A stretch of 9,021 nucleotides of DNA from Helicobacteraceae bacterium (GTDB lineage: Bacteria; Campylobacterota; Campylobacteria; Campylobacterales; Sulfurimonadaceae). This document shows, one piece after another, positions 1 to 5,668 of the stretch. The stretch lies in the NCBI GenBank assembly GCA_947497635.1, contig CANMHZ010000036.1, forward strand, positions 1-9,021, in the 5' to 3' direction. A model generated the notes under the pieces. That model was given only the letters and a program-made list of their open reading frames with translations, made no database searches and was not told the DNA's origin. The translations under genes and the position numbers were made by a program. How positions within the stretch are numbered: the stretch's first letter is position 1; every line of letters starts with the position of its first letter.

Positions 1-715
1 ATGGGAGAAAATCTCGTGCGTAATCAGGACGTTGTAAATAAATCGGACGTCCACCACCAGATAAATTTTGTAAAACCGCCATCGGAGAAGCACTAATAAG
101 TATGTCGGTGTGGCGAATTACCGTATCGTACTCTTCACTCTCATGGATCGAAGTAAAACTCTTTTGAAGTGCGTTCTCATATCCCATAAAATGGTAATAG
201 CCCATCAACAGCTCCATATTATAAGAGGCAAACATTTCTTGATTCTTTTCCAAATCTTTTTCATAATCGTCATCACCGAAGAAAAGTGCCATAGGAATTG
301 TTTTAGGGAGCTGTTCGTGATAACGTTCATGCACGACTACCCCCGTTGCAATTTTTTCACCCGATAAACAGGGAGAGATCAAAAACTCTTTTGCATGTTT
401 TATATCATTTGGATTATCGCTAATACGGATAAAGGTTGAGAAAAACAGGGTCATATCGTCCAATAGGGTTGGATTGATCTCTTCAGAATCAAAAATGATT
501 TTATCGCCGTGTTGAGCGATTTGAGGAATATTTCGGACTAAATCCACCCCAACTGCACGTTTGATACCGTATGCTTTTGCTTCACTGGCAATGCGAAAAT
601 CGGAGCATAAGAGGGTAATGTCAAGATCTTGAAGTTCATTCAAAATTGCTACTGCGCGATGAAAACGGTCAAGCCCGATACGATGTCCTGTGTGGACGTA
701 ATAAAAAAAGCGCAT
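1..715 (-). CDS. GT-B/PseG-like protein, N-terminal part (runs off the left edge)
   Basis: An open minus-strand frame starts at ATG 715 and stays open to the window edge, giving 238 residues with the C-terminus missing. The start is supported by AAGGA (minus strand, 721-725) 5 nt upstream and a TATAAT box further up. The N-terminus has hydrophobic strand FFYYV, then GHRIGLDRFHRAVAIL (residues 10-25). This resembles the G-x-G-H-x-x-R-x-x-x-L opening of PseG and related GT-B nucleotide-sugar enzymes. Near the visible end, ILISASPMAVLQNL followed by GGGRPIYLQRPD (about 206-231) resembles the donor-binding loop of the C-terminal Rossmann domain in that fold. No signal peptide or membrane segment is seen. 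A role in surface or flagellar glycan synthesis is possible, but the match is to the fold pattern only. The substrate is unknown, and it could equally be an uncharacterised GT-B-like protein without transferase activity. Confidence 0.75.
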   Translation of the reverse strand, partial: MRFFYYVHTGHRIGLDRFHRAVAILNELQDLDITLLCSDFRIASEAKAYGIKRAVGVDLVRNIPQIAQHGDKIIFDSEEINPTLLDDMTLFFSTFIRISDNPNDIKHAKEFLISPCLSGEKIATGVVVHERYHEQLPKTIPMALFFGDDDYEKDLEKNQEMFASYNMELLMGYYHFMGYENALQKSFTSIHESEEYDTVIRHTDILISASPMAVLQNLSGGGRPIYLQRPDYARDFLP

Positions 716-732
716 AAAAATCCTTAAGCAAA

Positions 733-738
733 ATTATA
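733..738 (-). promoter_or_regulatory. -10 box of the GT-B-like gene
   Basis: The minus strand reads TATAAT here, about 18 nt before the start codon at 715, with an AAGGA ribosome binding site in between. No convincing -35 hexamer is visible, which fits the extended -10/T-tract promoters known in Campylobacterota. It is divergent to the promoter at 785-790. Confidence 0.5.
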
Positions 739-784
739 GTGAGGAGAAGTTTACTAAGCTTAAACCAAAGTGTTGATTAAGCGG

Positions 785-790
785 TATAAT
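785..790 (+). promoter_or_regulatory. -10 box of the small secreted protein gene
   Basis: The hexamer TATAAT lies 24 nt before ATG 814. Transcription would start near 797, leaving a leader of about 17 nt that holds the AAGGG Shine-Dalgarno at 802-806. No clear -35 hexamer is present. Confidence 0.5.
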
Positions 791-813
791 TCGAGTAAAA
801 CAAGGGCGTGAAT

Positions 814-1212
814 ATGATACAAAAAATAATTTTAGTCGTGTTATGTATGAGTTTAGCAGGTGCTTCTGAGCTTTCTCAATTGGATACTTTTCGCTCCAAG
901 CTCTTAACTTCTGCGGTAGCGTTTTATTTTAATGCCAAAGGGTATGGGAAAATAGAGAATATCACCGTTGATACAACGAAAAAGAACCTTAATTTTCTTT
1001 TAGTTCCTGAGGGAGAGACCCAAAAGCTTTCGGTGATGATTGGACAATATCAGATCAAGACGGTAGATAAAGAAGAAGTATTGGTACTTCAAGATGTTCA
1101 AACCAATCGTGTGTGGCTCAATCGTATTTTCGCCGATCACATGAAAGAGGGAATTAAGATACCCCTTAAAGGGGTTACTAGGGGAGCCGGGGCACTGTTG
1201 TTGAATTTATGA
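814..1212 (+). CDS. Small secreted protein of unknown function
   Basis: A 132-residue protein. I place the start at ATG 814 rather than the in-frame GTG at 808, because AAGGG (802-806) sits 7 nt before the ATG but almost abuts the GTG. The first residues (MIQKIILVVLCMSLAGASE) form a typical Sec signal peptide: lysine, a hydrophobic core, and a small-residue cleavage region near AGA-SE. No lipobox cysteine follows, because the only Cys is inside the hydrophobic core. The mature part of roughly 115 residues is mixed charge, has no further membrane segment, and ends in the nonpolar stretch GAGALLLNL. It is predicted to be periplasmic or exported. I do not recognise a family. The gene converges with the globin gene, with only 2 nt between the two stop codons, so the transcripts probably overlap at their 3' ends. 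Confidence 0.75.
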   Translation: MIQKIILVVLCMSLAGASELSQLDTFRSKLLTSAVAFYFNAKGYGKIENITVDTTKKNLNFLLVPEGETQKLSVMIGQYQIKTVDKEEVLVLQDVQTNRVWLNRIFADHMKEGIKIPLKGVTRGAGALLLNL

Positions 1213-1214
1213 GA

Positions 1215-1661
1215 TTAAAAGGTCGGCGTATTCACCATCCATAGGGAGAAAACATCAAGATAATCCCAAAATGACTGAATGTATTCAGGATTAATCCCTT
1301 CTGCTTCAAGTGCTGGAAGTAATACAGCGTAAAATTCTAGCCATCGACGGCGACCGTGCTCATCAATACGAAAAGGGGCATGTCGTCCTACCATTCGAGG
1401 TTCTCCCCGTGATTGGGCAAAATAGGCAGGTCCGCCGCAAATTTGGATCAAAAAATCGGCAGCATGTTTTTTGGCTGTCGAAAAATCTTCTTCATCATTG
1501 ACGGGAAATAAAAAGGCGATGTCGCTTGTTCGGATCATCTCATAATGATCATCAACCAGTTTACGAAAACGCTCTTCCCCCACTTGAAAGAAAAATCCTG
1601 GGTGGGGCTTGGTAACAGGGGGGCGTACCCCAAGGACTCCGTCGGTAATCGTTAAATTCAT
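1215..1661 (-). CDS. Group II (trHbO-type) truncated haemoglobin
   Basis: A 148-residue haem protein of the two-over-two globin fold. Expected key positions are present. Tyr40 in LVDDHYEMI matches the B10 tyrosine that contacts bound ligand. His94 in the segment RGEPRMVGRHAPFRI (85-99) matches the proximal F8 haem ligand. Trp107 in RRRWLEF matches the conserved G8 tryptophan of group II. The stretch ICGGPAYFAQSRG just before F8 is also typical of this group. The first 25 or so residues are an extension rich in Pro and Gly before the globin fold. The start at 1661 is backed by AGGA (minus strand, 1668-1671) with a 6-nt spacer. No signal peptide, so cytoplasmic. Truncated globins bind O2 and NO, and some detoxify NO or sense redox state; which applies here cannot be told. 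It differs from the group III globin (Ctb) known from C. jejuni. Confidence 0.88.
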   Translation of the reverse strand: MNLTITDGVLGVRPPVTKPHPGFFFQVGEERFRKLVDDHYEMIRTSDIAFLFPVNDEEDFSTAKKHAADFLIQICGGPAYFAQSRGEPRMVGRHAPFRIDEHGRRRWLEFYAVLLPALEAEGINPEYIQSFWDYLDVFSLWMVNTPTF

Positions 1662-1691
1662 TGTGCATCCTATCGTGTAATCTTGAGAGCT

Positions 1692-1697
1692 ATTCTA
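1692..1697 (-). promoter_or_regulatory. Candidate -10 box of the globin gene
   Basis: The minus strand reads TAGAAT, one mismatch from TATAAT, about 30 nt before the globin start. No -35 hexamer is recognisable, so this is a weak call from position and base composition. Confidence 0.3.
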
Positions 1698-1761
1698 AAG
1701 AGATAACAAAAAGAAACTCCTTAAATGTGGTATCATCTATCTCTTTTTAGGTGAGGGTTTG

Positions 1762-1767
1762 TATAAT
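1762..1767 (+). promoter_or_regulatory. -10 box of the aldehyde dehydrogenase gene
   Basis: TATAAT is preceded by T-rich sequence (the CTCTTTTTAG stretch at 1741-1750) in place of a clear -35. A start near 1774 gives a leader of about 23 nt containing GGAGAG at 1785-1790, 6 nt before ATG 1797. This supports both the promoter and the chosen start codon. Confidence 0.5.
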
Positions 1768-1796
1768 TGAAACATAATTAGCGTGGAGAGACGAAT

Positions 1797-3212
1797 ATGA
1801 GAGCAAATATTTGGATGGGATCGAATGAGGTTGAGGCACAAACGTATACAAAACGGTTGAGTCCGTATGATGGACGCATTGCTTCAATGGCTGCCATCTG
1901 TAGTGGTGAGGATGCTGAGAGAGCATTACAAATCGCTCAAAGTGCCTCAAAAATTGCCAAAAAAACGCCACTGCATCAACGGTGTTCGTGGCTGTTGGAT
2001 GTAGCCGAAAGATTACGAGAAGAGCGTGAATCGTTTGCAAAGGTGCTATGTGATGAGGTTGGTAAGCCGATTACATACGCTCGTATAGAGGTTGATCGCT
2101 GTATTGAGACGATTATTCTCTCTGCTGAAACGATGCGAACGATGCACGGTGAGACGATCAATACCGATGCGATGCCAAGCGGACGAAAGGCGCATGCCTA
2201 TTGGCGCCGAGATCCCGTTGGAGTGGTCGTAGCGATTACACCATTTAATTTTCCTCTCAATCTCGTTGCCCATAAACTTGCCCCTGCCTTGGTTGCGGGA
2301 AATGCCGTTGTGTTGAAACCGACTCCCGAAGCACCTCTTTGTGCCTATAAACTTGCTAAACTTTTTATCGAAAGTCCATACGCCATTAAAGATGCGTTGA
2401 GTGTTGTTTATGGCGATGCTGAGGTGGGGGGCGCATTGGTGAGCAGTGTTATTCCTCGTGTTATTAGTTTTACGGGCTCTGTTGGGGTAGGACATATTAT
2501 TACCCGTACGGCTGGGATTAAAAAGATTTCATTGGAGCTAGGGGGAAATGCCGCCACCTATATTGATGAGAGTGCCGATTTGGAGTATGCGGCGGCACGT
2601 TGTGCCATTGGTGCGTTTGTCAACTCCGGTCAAGTGTGTATCTCGCTTCAGCGTATTTATGTCAACCGTGCTGTTTATGATGAATTCGCCGTGAAGATGG
2701 CAGAGGCAACCTCAAAGTTGATTGTCGGCTCTCCTTATAATGAGGATACTTTTCTAGGGCCGCTTATCAATGATGAGGCGGCAAGCAGAGCTATGAGTTG
2801 GGTAGAGAGTGCGATCGCCGAGGGGGCACGTGCATTGACAGCGCCGAAATGTGAGGGGCGAATGTTTTATCCGTGCGTGATGGCAGATGTGACGGAGAAC
2901 ATGAAAATCGTCTGCGAAGAGGTGTTTGCTCCGATAGTAAGTTTGGTAAGGGTGGAGTGCGTCGATGAAGCGATAGAGAAGATGAATAACTCTCCATACG
3001 GGTTGCAGTTTTCGATTTTTACCAACAATCTAGCGAATGCAACAAAAGTGATCGAAGAGTGTGAAGCGGGAGGGGTTGTTATCAACGATATGCCGACGTT
3101 ACGTTTTGATATTCAACCCTATGGTGGAGTAAAAATGAGTGGCGTAGGGCGTGAAGGTCCACGTTTTGCGATAGAAGAGTTTACAGAAATTAAATCGGTT
3201 GTGATTCTTTAA
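1797..3212 (+). CDS. NAD(P)-dependent aldehyde dehydrogenase family protein
   Basis: A 471-residue cytoplasmic ALDH-superfamily enzyme, the usual length. It should oxidise an aldehyde to the acid (or acyl-thioester/phosphate-free product) using NAD+ or NADP+. All catalytic landmarks are visible. Asn151 in TPFNFPLN is the oxyanion-hole residue and Lys174 in VVLKPTPEAP is the cofactor-contact lysine. FTGSVGVG (225-232) is the dinucleotide loop, Glu247 in LELGGN is the general base, and Cys281 in SGQVCISLQR is the nucleophile. The EEVFAP motif (374-379) is also present. The CIS-x-QR context and short N-terminus resemble the lactaldehyde/non-phosphorylating GAPDH-like branch, but the substrate cannot be assigned. 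GGAGAG at 1785-1790 supports the start. The peroxiredoxin gene follows after 90 nt that hold the repeated structured element. Co-transcription of the two is possible because no terminator with a T-tract is seen between them. Confidence 0.93.
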   Translation: MRANIWMGSNEVEAQTYTKRLSPYDGRIASMAAICSGEDAERALQIAQSASKIAKKTPLHQRCSWLLDVAERLREERESFAKVLCDEVGKPITYARIEVDRCIETIILSAETMRTMHGETINTDAMPSGRKAHAYWRRDPVGVVVAITPFNFPLNLVAHKLAPALVAGNAVVLKPTPEAPLCAYKLAKLFIESPYAIKDALSVVYGDAEVGGALVSSVIPRVISFTGSVGVGHIITRTAGIKKISLELGGNAATYIDESADLEYAAARCAIGAFVNSGQVCISLQRIYVNRAVYDEFAVKMAEATSKLIVGSPYNEDTFLGPLINDEAASRAMSWVESAIAEGARALTAPKCEGRMFYPCVMADVTENMKIVCEEVFAPIVSLVRVECVDEAIEKMNNSPYGLQFSIFTNNLANATKVIEECEAGGVVINDMPTLRFDIQPYGGVKMSGVGREGPRFAIEEFTEIKSVVIL

Positions 3213-3215
3213 ATT

Positions 3216-3280
3216 TGGGCTTACTGCGTCAAGTAAACCTAGTGTTAACGTAGCCAATCGGGACGAGTTCCGATGGCGTT
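3216..3280 (+). repeat. Structured 65-nt leader element, copy 1 (before peroxiredoxin)
   Basis: This copy matches 5586-5649 at all positions except a 3-versus-2-nt stretch (3228-3230) and one substitution (A3266 against C5635). Similarity stops abruptly at both ends. It can form two hairpins. P1 pairs 3217-3225 with 3232-3240 (core TTACT/AGTAA, one C-A mismatch, then GG/CC) around a 6-nt loop. P2 pairs AACG (3247-3250) with CGTT (3277-3280), then CC/GG, then ATCGGGA (3257-3263) with TTCCGAT (3268-3274), with bulges TAG and A. It is capped by the tetraloop CGAG. Both sequence differences between copies fall in the loops. The element ends 22 nt before ATG 3303, just ahead of the ribosome binding site. 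It may be an mRNA leader or an interspersed repeat; I do not recognise a named family. Confidence 0.85.
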
Positions 3281-3302
3281 AAAATAATAAAAAGGTAAAT
3301 GA

Positions 3303-3770
3303 ATGTTAGAACTAGAAAGCCAAGCCCCCGATTTTTGTTTGAGTAATCAAGATGATGTAGAGATATGTTTGCGTGATTTGCGTGGTAAATGGATAGTGTT
3401 GTATTTTTATCCGAAAGATTCTACTCCCGGATGTACGACAGAGGCGTGTGAGTTTACAACGGCTTTGGATGAGTATGATGATATGGGTGCGATTATTTTG
3501 GGTGTAAGTGCTGACAGTACAGCATCTCACCGTAAATTTATTGAGAAACAAAATCTTGGTATTACGTTACTGAGTGATCCGACCACGCAAATGATGCAAG
3601 CGTACGGTGTATGGGCAATGAAGAAAAACTATGGTAAGGAGTATATGGGAGTTGTTCGTTCAACGATGATCATTGATCCAAAAGGGGTTGTAAAAGCGGT
3701 ATGGACGAATGTAAAAGTGAAAGATCATGTAATGAAAGTAAAAGAAGAGCTGGCGAAGTTACAAGGGTAA
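3303..3770 (+). CDS. bcp: Thiol peroxidase of the Bcp/PrxQ peroxiredoxin family
   Basis: A 155-residue cytoplasmic peroxiredoxin, close to the length of E. coli Bcp. It reduces H2O2 and organic hydroperoxides and is recycled by thioredoxin. The N-terminus (APDFCL) opens the thioredoxin-like fold. The motif YPKDSTPGCTTEACEF carries the peroxidatic Cys44 and, five residues later, the resolving Cys49, the atypical two-cysteine arrangement of the Bcp/PrxQ group. RSTMIIDPKG (about 120-129) supplies the conserved active-site arginine. ATG 3303 is preceded by AAAGG (3291-3295) with a 7-nt spacer. An ATG at 3299 is out of frame. The start codon lies 22 nt after the structured repeat that also precedes rpsB, so the gene may share regulation with the ribosomal operon. 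It converges with the outer-membrane protein gene across a REP-like pair. Confidence 0.95.
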   Translation: MLELESQAPDFCLSNQDDVEICLRDLRGKWIVLYFYPKDSTPGCTTEACEFTTALDEYDDMGAIILGVSADSTASHRKFIEKQNLGITLLSDPTTQMMQAYGVWAMKKNYGKEYMGVVRSTMIIDPKGVVKAVWTNVKVKDHVMKVKEELAKLQG

Positions 3771-3779
3771 AATAAAACC

Positions 3780-3845
3780 GTTCGCCCTGAGCTAGTCGAA
3801 GGGTAAACAGTTTTCGTGCATGGTTCGACAGGCTCACCACGAACG
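3780..3845. repeat. REP-like inverted pair (BIME-like) between convergent genes
   Basis: Two related units face each other. Unit A is on the plus strand at 3780-3803 (GTTCG-ccc-TGAGC-ta-GTCGAA-ggg). Unit B is on the minus strand at 3822-3845 (GTTCG-tgg-TGAGC-ct-GTCGAA-cc). They pair in three blocks: GTTCG (3780-3784) with CGAAC (3840-3844), TGAGC (3788-3792) with GCTCA (3832-3836), and GTCGAA (3795-3800) with TTCGAC (3824-3829). That is 16 bp interrupted by small internal loops. From memory, GTTCG-n-TGAGC-n-GTCGAA is a widely scattered bacterial extragenic palindrome type, and its translations (such as STSSGRT or RGEPVEP) often appear in spurious ORFs. It sits between the stop codons of two convergent genes, where it could block read-through on both strands. 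T-tracts are weak, so it is not a canonical terminator. Confidence 0.8.
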
Positions 3846-3857
3846 AAAAAAATAGTC

Positions 3858-5327
3858 TTAAAACTTATAACGAATATAGGCGCGAATGTCTTGGGCTTTA
3901 CTAACTGCATTGGCTCCCATATCTGTACCGCTTGGAACATCTCCAATTGCCATTGGTGTACCACTGCTACTACCAAAGAACCCATTGCTTCCTGTGTAGT
4001 TATAATTGATATAGGTATAACGAAGCTGAAATGTCAAAATATCATCGACGAGTGGTTCGGTAAAGTACACTTCATACGCATCCCCACGAGCTGCAATTTT
4101 GGAACCGATAAGGGTGTCTTCTGCGTAGGTGATTGGACGCCAGTATTTGGAACCATGGTTGAACTCTAAGCCCCATTTTCCCTCATCACTAATAAGGGAT
4201 GGCATTTGCGTTCCGATCCAATAGCTATAGCCTGTTTGGCTATCGGATGAGCCCAACATTGTTTTACCTGCATACGGATCAGTTTTACTCATTGCCCCAC
4301 TAATAAAGAGGGTTGTATCATCGAGATACTCACTCCACCCTTCCCCGATGCCATTAATCATTCCAAATGCCGTTGCGGTATGGAGACCACCTACGGTATT
4401 CATACCTTTGGTTGCATCCATTGGATTGACCATATCAATTAAATTATTAGCATACGTATATTGCACTCCTGTACTGTATTGTTTATCATCATACGGAACT
4501 AGAATGATTCCTCCCATGTCAATATTATTAGTCATAGCGTCAGCACTCGTGGCATAAGGCGCTGAATTAAAACGTGGCTCCGCATTGCTCATCCCCCGTC
4601 CTGCACAGAGCTTGAAGTAGGAACCATTGAGTCCTGTTAACCCTTCCATCCCAAATTTTGCACTGGCTCCATCAAATTCAACATTGATCGTATGCGCTAA
4701 TGGTGATGATGCACCAACATCATCGCGAAGGTTGATGAGGTGCCCTTCGGTAGAGGGTCGACGACCGACGCTGAAAGTCCATGGAAGATTAAGACTTAAG
4801 AATTCATCATCCGTATAGAAAAAATAGGCAGAACGGACACGAAGGGTATCATCGTGTGCTGATTCGCTACTGACCCAATCAAAACCGTCAAAAATTCCAC
4901 CATCGGGAGTTTTTGAACGGTCTCCGAATGTTTTATTATAGGCAAGTTGCCCTGTGAAGCTAAGATTCTTGGTAGCCGCATAATTCATCCCCAACCATAA
5001 ACGGTTGCTGAAAAGAGCATCGTTTTTTTGTTTGCTCCCATCTGCCATTTTATAGTTTATATTGTCAACACTGGTACGAAAATCAACATCCCATTTGATG
5101 GCATTACCATTCGTTCTTTTGTTGAGAGTCGTTAGTTGATCGTGAATCTCTTCGAGATCTTCAGTAACGCTTTTTTTGTCATTAGCTTTTATACTTGCTA
5201 GTTCAGTTTTGAGAGCATTCATCTCTCTTTCCATTTTATCAAATCGTTGGATAAGCGTATCATCCGCACCAACTGTTGCACTAATAAGAGCGACTATTAC
5301 AATAGACCCTAAAAATTGGTGATTCAT
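3858..5327 (-). CDS. Outer-membrane beta-barrel (DUF3373/porin-like) protein with N-terminal coiled coil
   Basis: A 489-residue exported protein. Residues 1-21 (MNHQFLGSIVIVALISATVGA) are a Sec signal peptide with a likely cut before DDTL. Residues 25-72 are a charged heptad-like segment (IQRFDKMEREMNALKTEL and onward) that predicts a coiled coil, as in porins with a periplasmic trimerisation stalk. The rest is built from short alternating strands rich in Tyr, Phe, Gly and Asn, and ends in AYIRYKF with a terminal phenylalanine, the outer-membrane assembly signal. The overall shape matches the DUF3373 family of Campylobacterota; that assignment is from memory. AGGGAG (minus strand, 5333-5338) lies 5 nt before the ATG. 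It may be a porin or another barrel, and its substrate is unknown. The gene is transcribed alone, facing away from rpsB and toward the peroxiredoxin gene. Confidence 0.88.
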   Translation of the reverse strand: MNHQFLGSIVIVALISATVGADDTLIQRFDKMEREMNALKTELASIKANDKKSVTEDLEEIHDQLTTLNKRTNGNAIKWDVDFRTSVDNINYKMADGSKQKNDALFSNRLWLGMNYAATKNLSFTGQLAYNKTFGDRSKTPDGGIFDGFDWVSSESAHDDTLRVRSAYFFYTDDEFLSLNLPWTFSVGRRPSTEGHLINLRDDVGASSPLAHTINVEFDGASAKFGMEGLTGLNGSYFKLCAGRGMSNAEPRFNSAPYATSADAMTNNIDMGGIILVPYDDKQYSTGVQYTYANNLIDMVNPMDATKGMNTVGGLHTATAFGMINGIGEGWSEYLDDTTLFISGAMSKTDPYAGKTMLGSSDSQTGYSYWIGTQMPSLISDEGKWGLEFNHGSKYWRPITYAEDTLIGSKIAARGDAYEVYFTEPLVDDILTFQLRYTYINYNYTGSNGFFGSSSGTPMAIGDVPSGTDMGANAVSKAQDIRAYIRYKF

Positions 5328-5585
5328 CTTGACTCCCTAAGTCTCTTTGTTGGACTGATATTAACAAAAGTTATATAAAAGCAATTTGAAAGTGCTCCAC
5401 TTAAGCTACTATTAAAAACAGCTAAATTTAAGAGCCATTGAAGTATAATTTCGCCGATTTTCTCTCCACTTTTCAAAGTCGCGTGAAAAAATTCGCAAGC
5501 GAAATTGCCGTTCTCGTGCACCTGATGTCTCATTGGCTCTGTTAGCATTCGCCCAAGTAAACGAAAACAATGGCTTAAAACTGTG
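5328..5585. other. Divergent non-coding region between the barrel gene and rpsB
   Basis: No supportable gene lies here. The left part holds the barrel gene's ribosome binding site and AT-rich minus-strand promoter candidates (TAATAT at 5358-5363, TATATA at 5372-5377). The plus strand has TATAAT at 5444-5449, which would give rpsB a leader of about 210 nt. Inside that leader is a small hairpin, TTCG-CAAG-CGAA, at 5492-5503. The segment GCCCA (5551-5555) is complementary to TGGGC (5586-5590) at the start of the second copy of the structured element, so it could compete with that element's first hairpin. The 8-mer AAGTAAAC occurs at 5555-5562 and again at 5600-5607. The 6-codon ORF at 5524 has no ribosome binding site. 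Confidence 0.6.
5444..5449 (+). promoter_or_regulatory. Candidate rpsB-tsf -10 box
   Basis: TATAAT is the best -10 match upstream of rpsB on the plus strand, about 220 nt before the start codon. It would place the structured element within the transcript. No -35 hexamer is clear. A nearer but poorer alternative is TTAAAA at 5575-5580, which would start transcription about at the element itself. Confidence 0.4.
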
Positions 5586-5649
5586 TGGGCTTACTGCCGA
5601 AGTAAACCTAGTGTTAACGTAGCCAATCGGGACGCGTTCCGATGGCGTT
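5586..5649 (+). repeat. Structured 64-nt leader element, copy 2 (before rpsB)
   Basis: Second copy of the element at 3216-3280, in the same orientation. P1 keeps TTACT/AGTAA (5591-5595 with 5601-5605) but with a 5-nt loop, GCCGA. P2 keeps its whole stem with both bulges, but the tetraloop is CGCG instead of CGAG. The element ends 19 nt before ATG 5669. Only TTAATTAT and the AAGGA ribosome binding site (5658-5662) follow it, so there is no room for a separate promoter and it is probably part of the rpsB mRNA. In E. coli, S2 represses rpsB-tsf through the 5' leader, so an S2-responsive leader is a reasonable hypothesis here. It is not demonstrated, and the copy before the peroxiredoxin gene would need explaining. 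Confidence 0.85.
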
Positions 5650-5668
5650 TTAATTATAAGGACCTCTT

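Noticed and set aside
808..813. GTG at 808 as start of the small secreted protein
   Set aside because: The AAGGG ribosome binding site ends at 806, leaving almost no spacer for the GTG, while ATG 814 has a 7-nt spacer and a better signal peptide N-terminus.
1161..1175. Palindrome CCCCTTAAAGGGG as a terminator of the globin gene
   Set aside because: It lies inside the opposing coding sequence, has a one-base centre, and is not followed by a T-tract on either strand.
2046..2495. 149-codon minus-strand open frame inside the aldehyde dehydrogenase gene
   Set aside because: It is antisense to a complete conserved enzyme, has no recognisable domain and a composition typical of a shadow frame.
3216..3280. 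Guanidine-II (mini-ykkC) riboswitch, because of ACGA in the second hairpin
   Set aside because: That class needs ACGR loops in both hairpins. The first loop lacks it, and the second copy reads ACGC.
3725..3985. 86-codon minus-strand frame across the end of bcp and the barrel gene
   Set aside because: Its middle part is merely the translation of the REP-like pair (RGEPVEP and STSSGRT peptides), and both ends overlap real genes in other frames.
3816..4169. 117-codon plus-strand frame starting in the REP-like pair
   Set aside because: It is antisense to the C-terminal part of the outer-membrane protein and starts within repeat unit B, with no ribosome binding site.
5324..5548. 74-codon minus-strand frame upstream of the barrel gene
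   Set aside because: It overlaps the barrel start codon, has no convincing ribosome binding site and covers the promoter region on both strands; no family is recognisable.
5545..5649. Possible tmRNA or part of one (GAAAACAATGGC resembles the region before a tag sequence)
   Set aside because: There is no tRNA-Ala-like acceptor/T-arm end, no plausible proteolysis tag ending in alanines, and no conserved 5' tmRNA sequence.
3216..5649. Integron attC sites bounding a gene cassette
   Set aside because: The ends do not match the RYYYAAC/GTTRRRY core sites, the block holds two convergent genes, and no integrase gene is seen.
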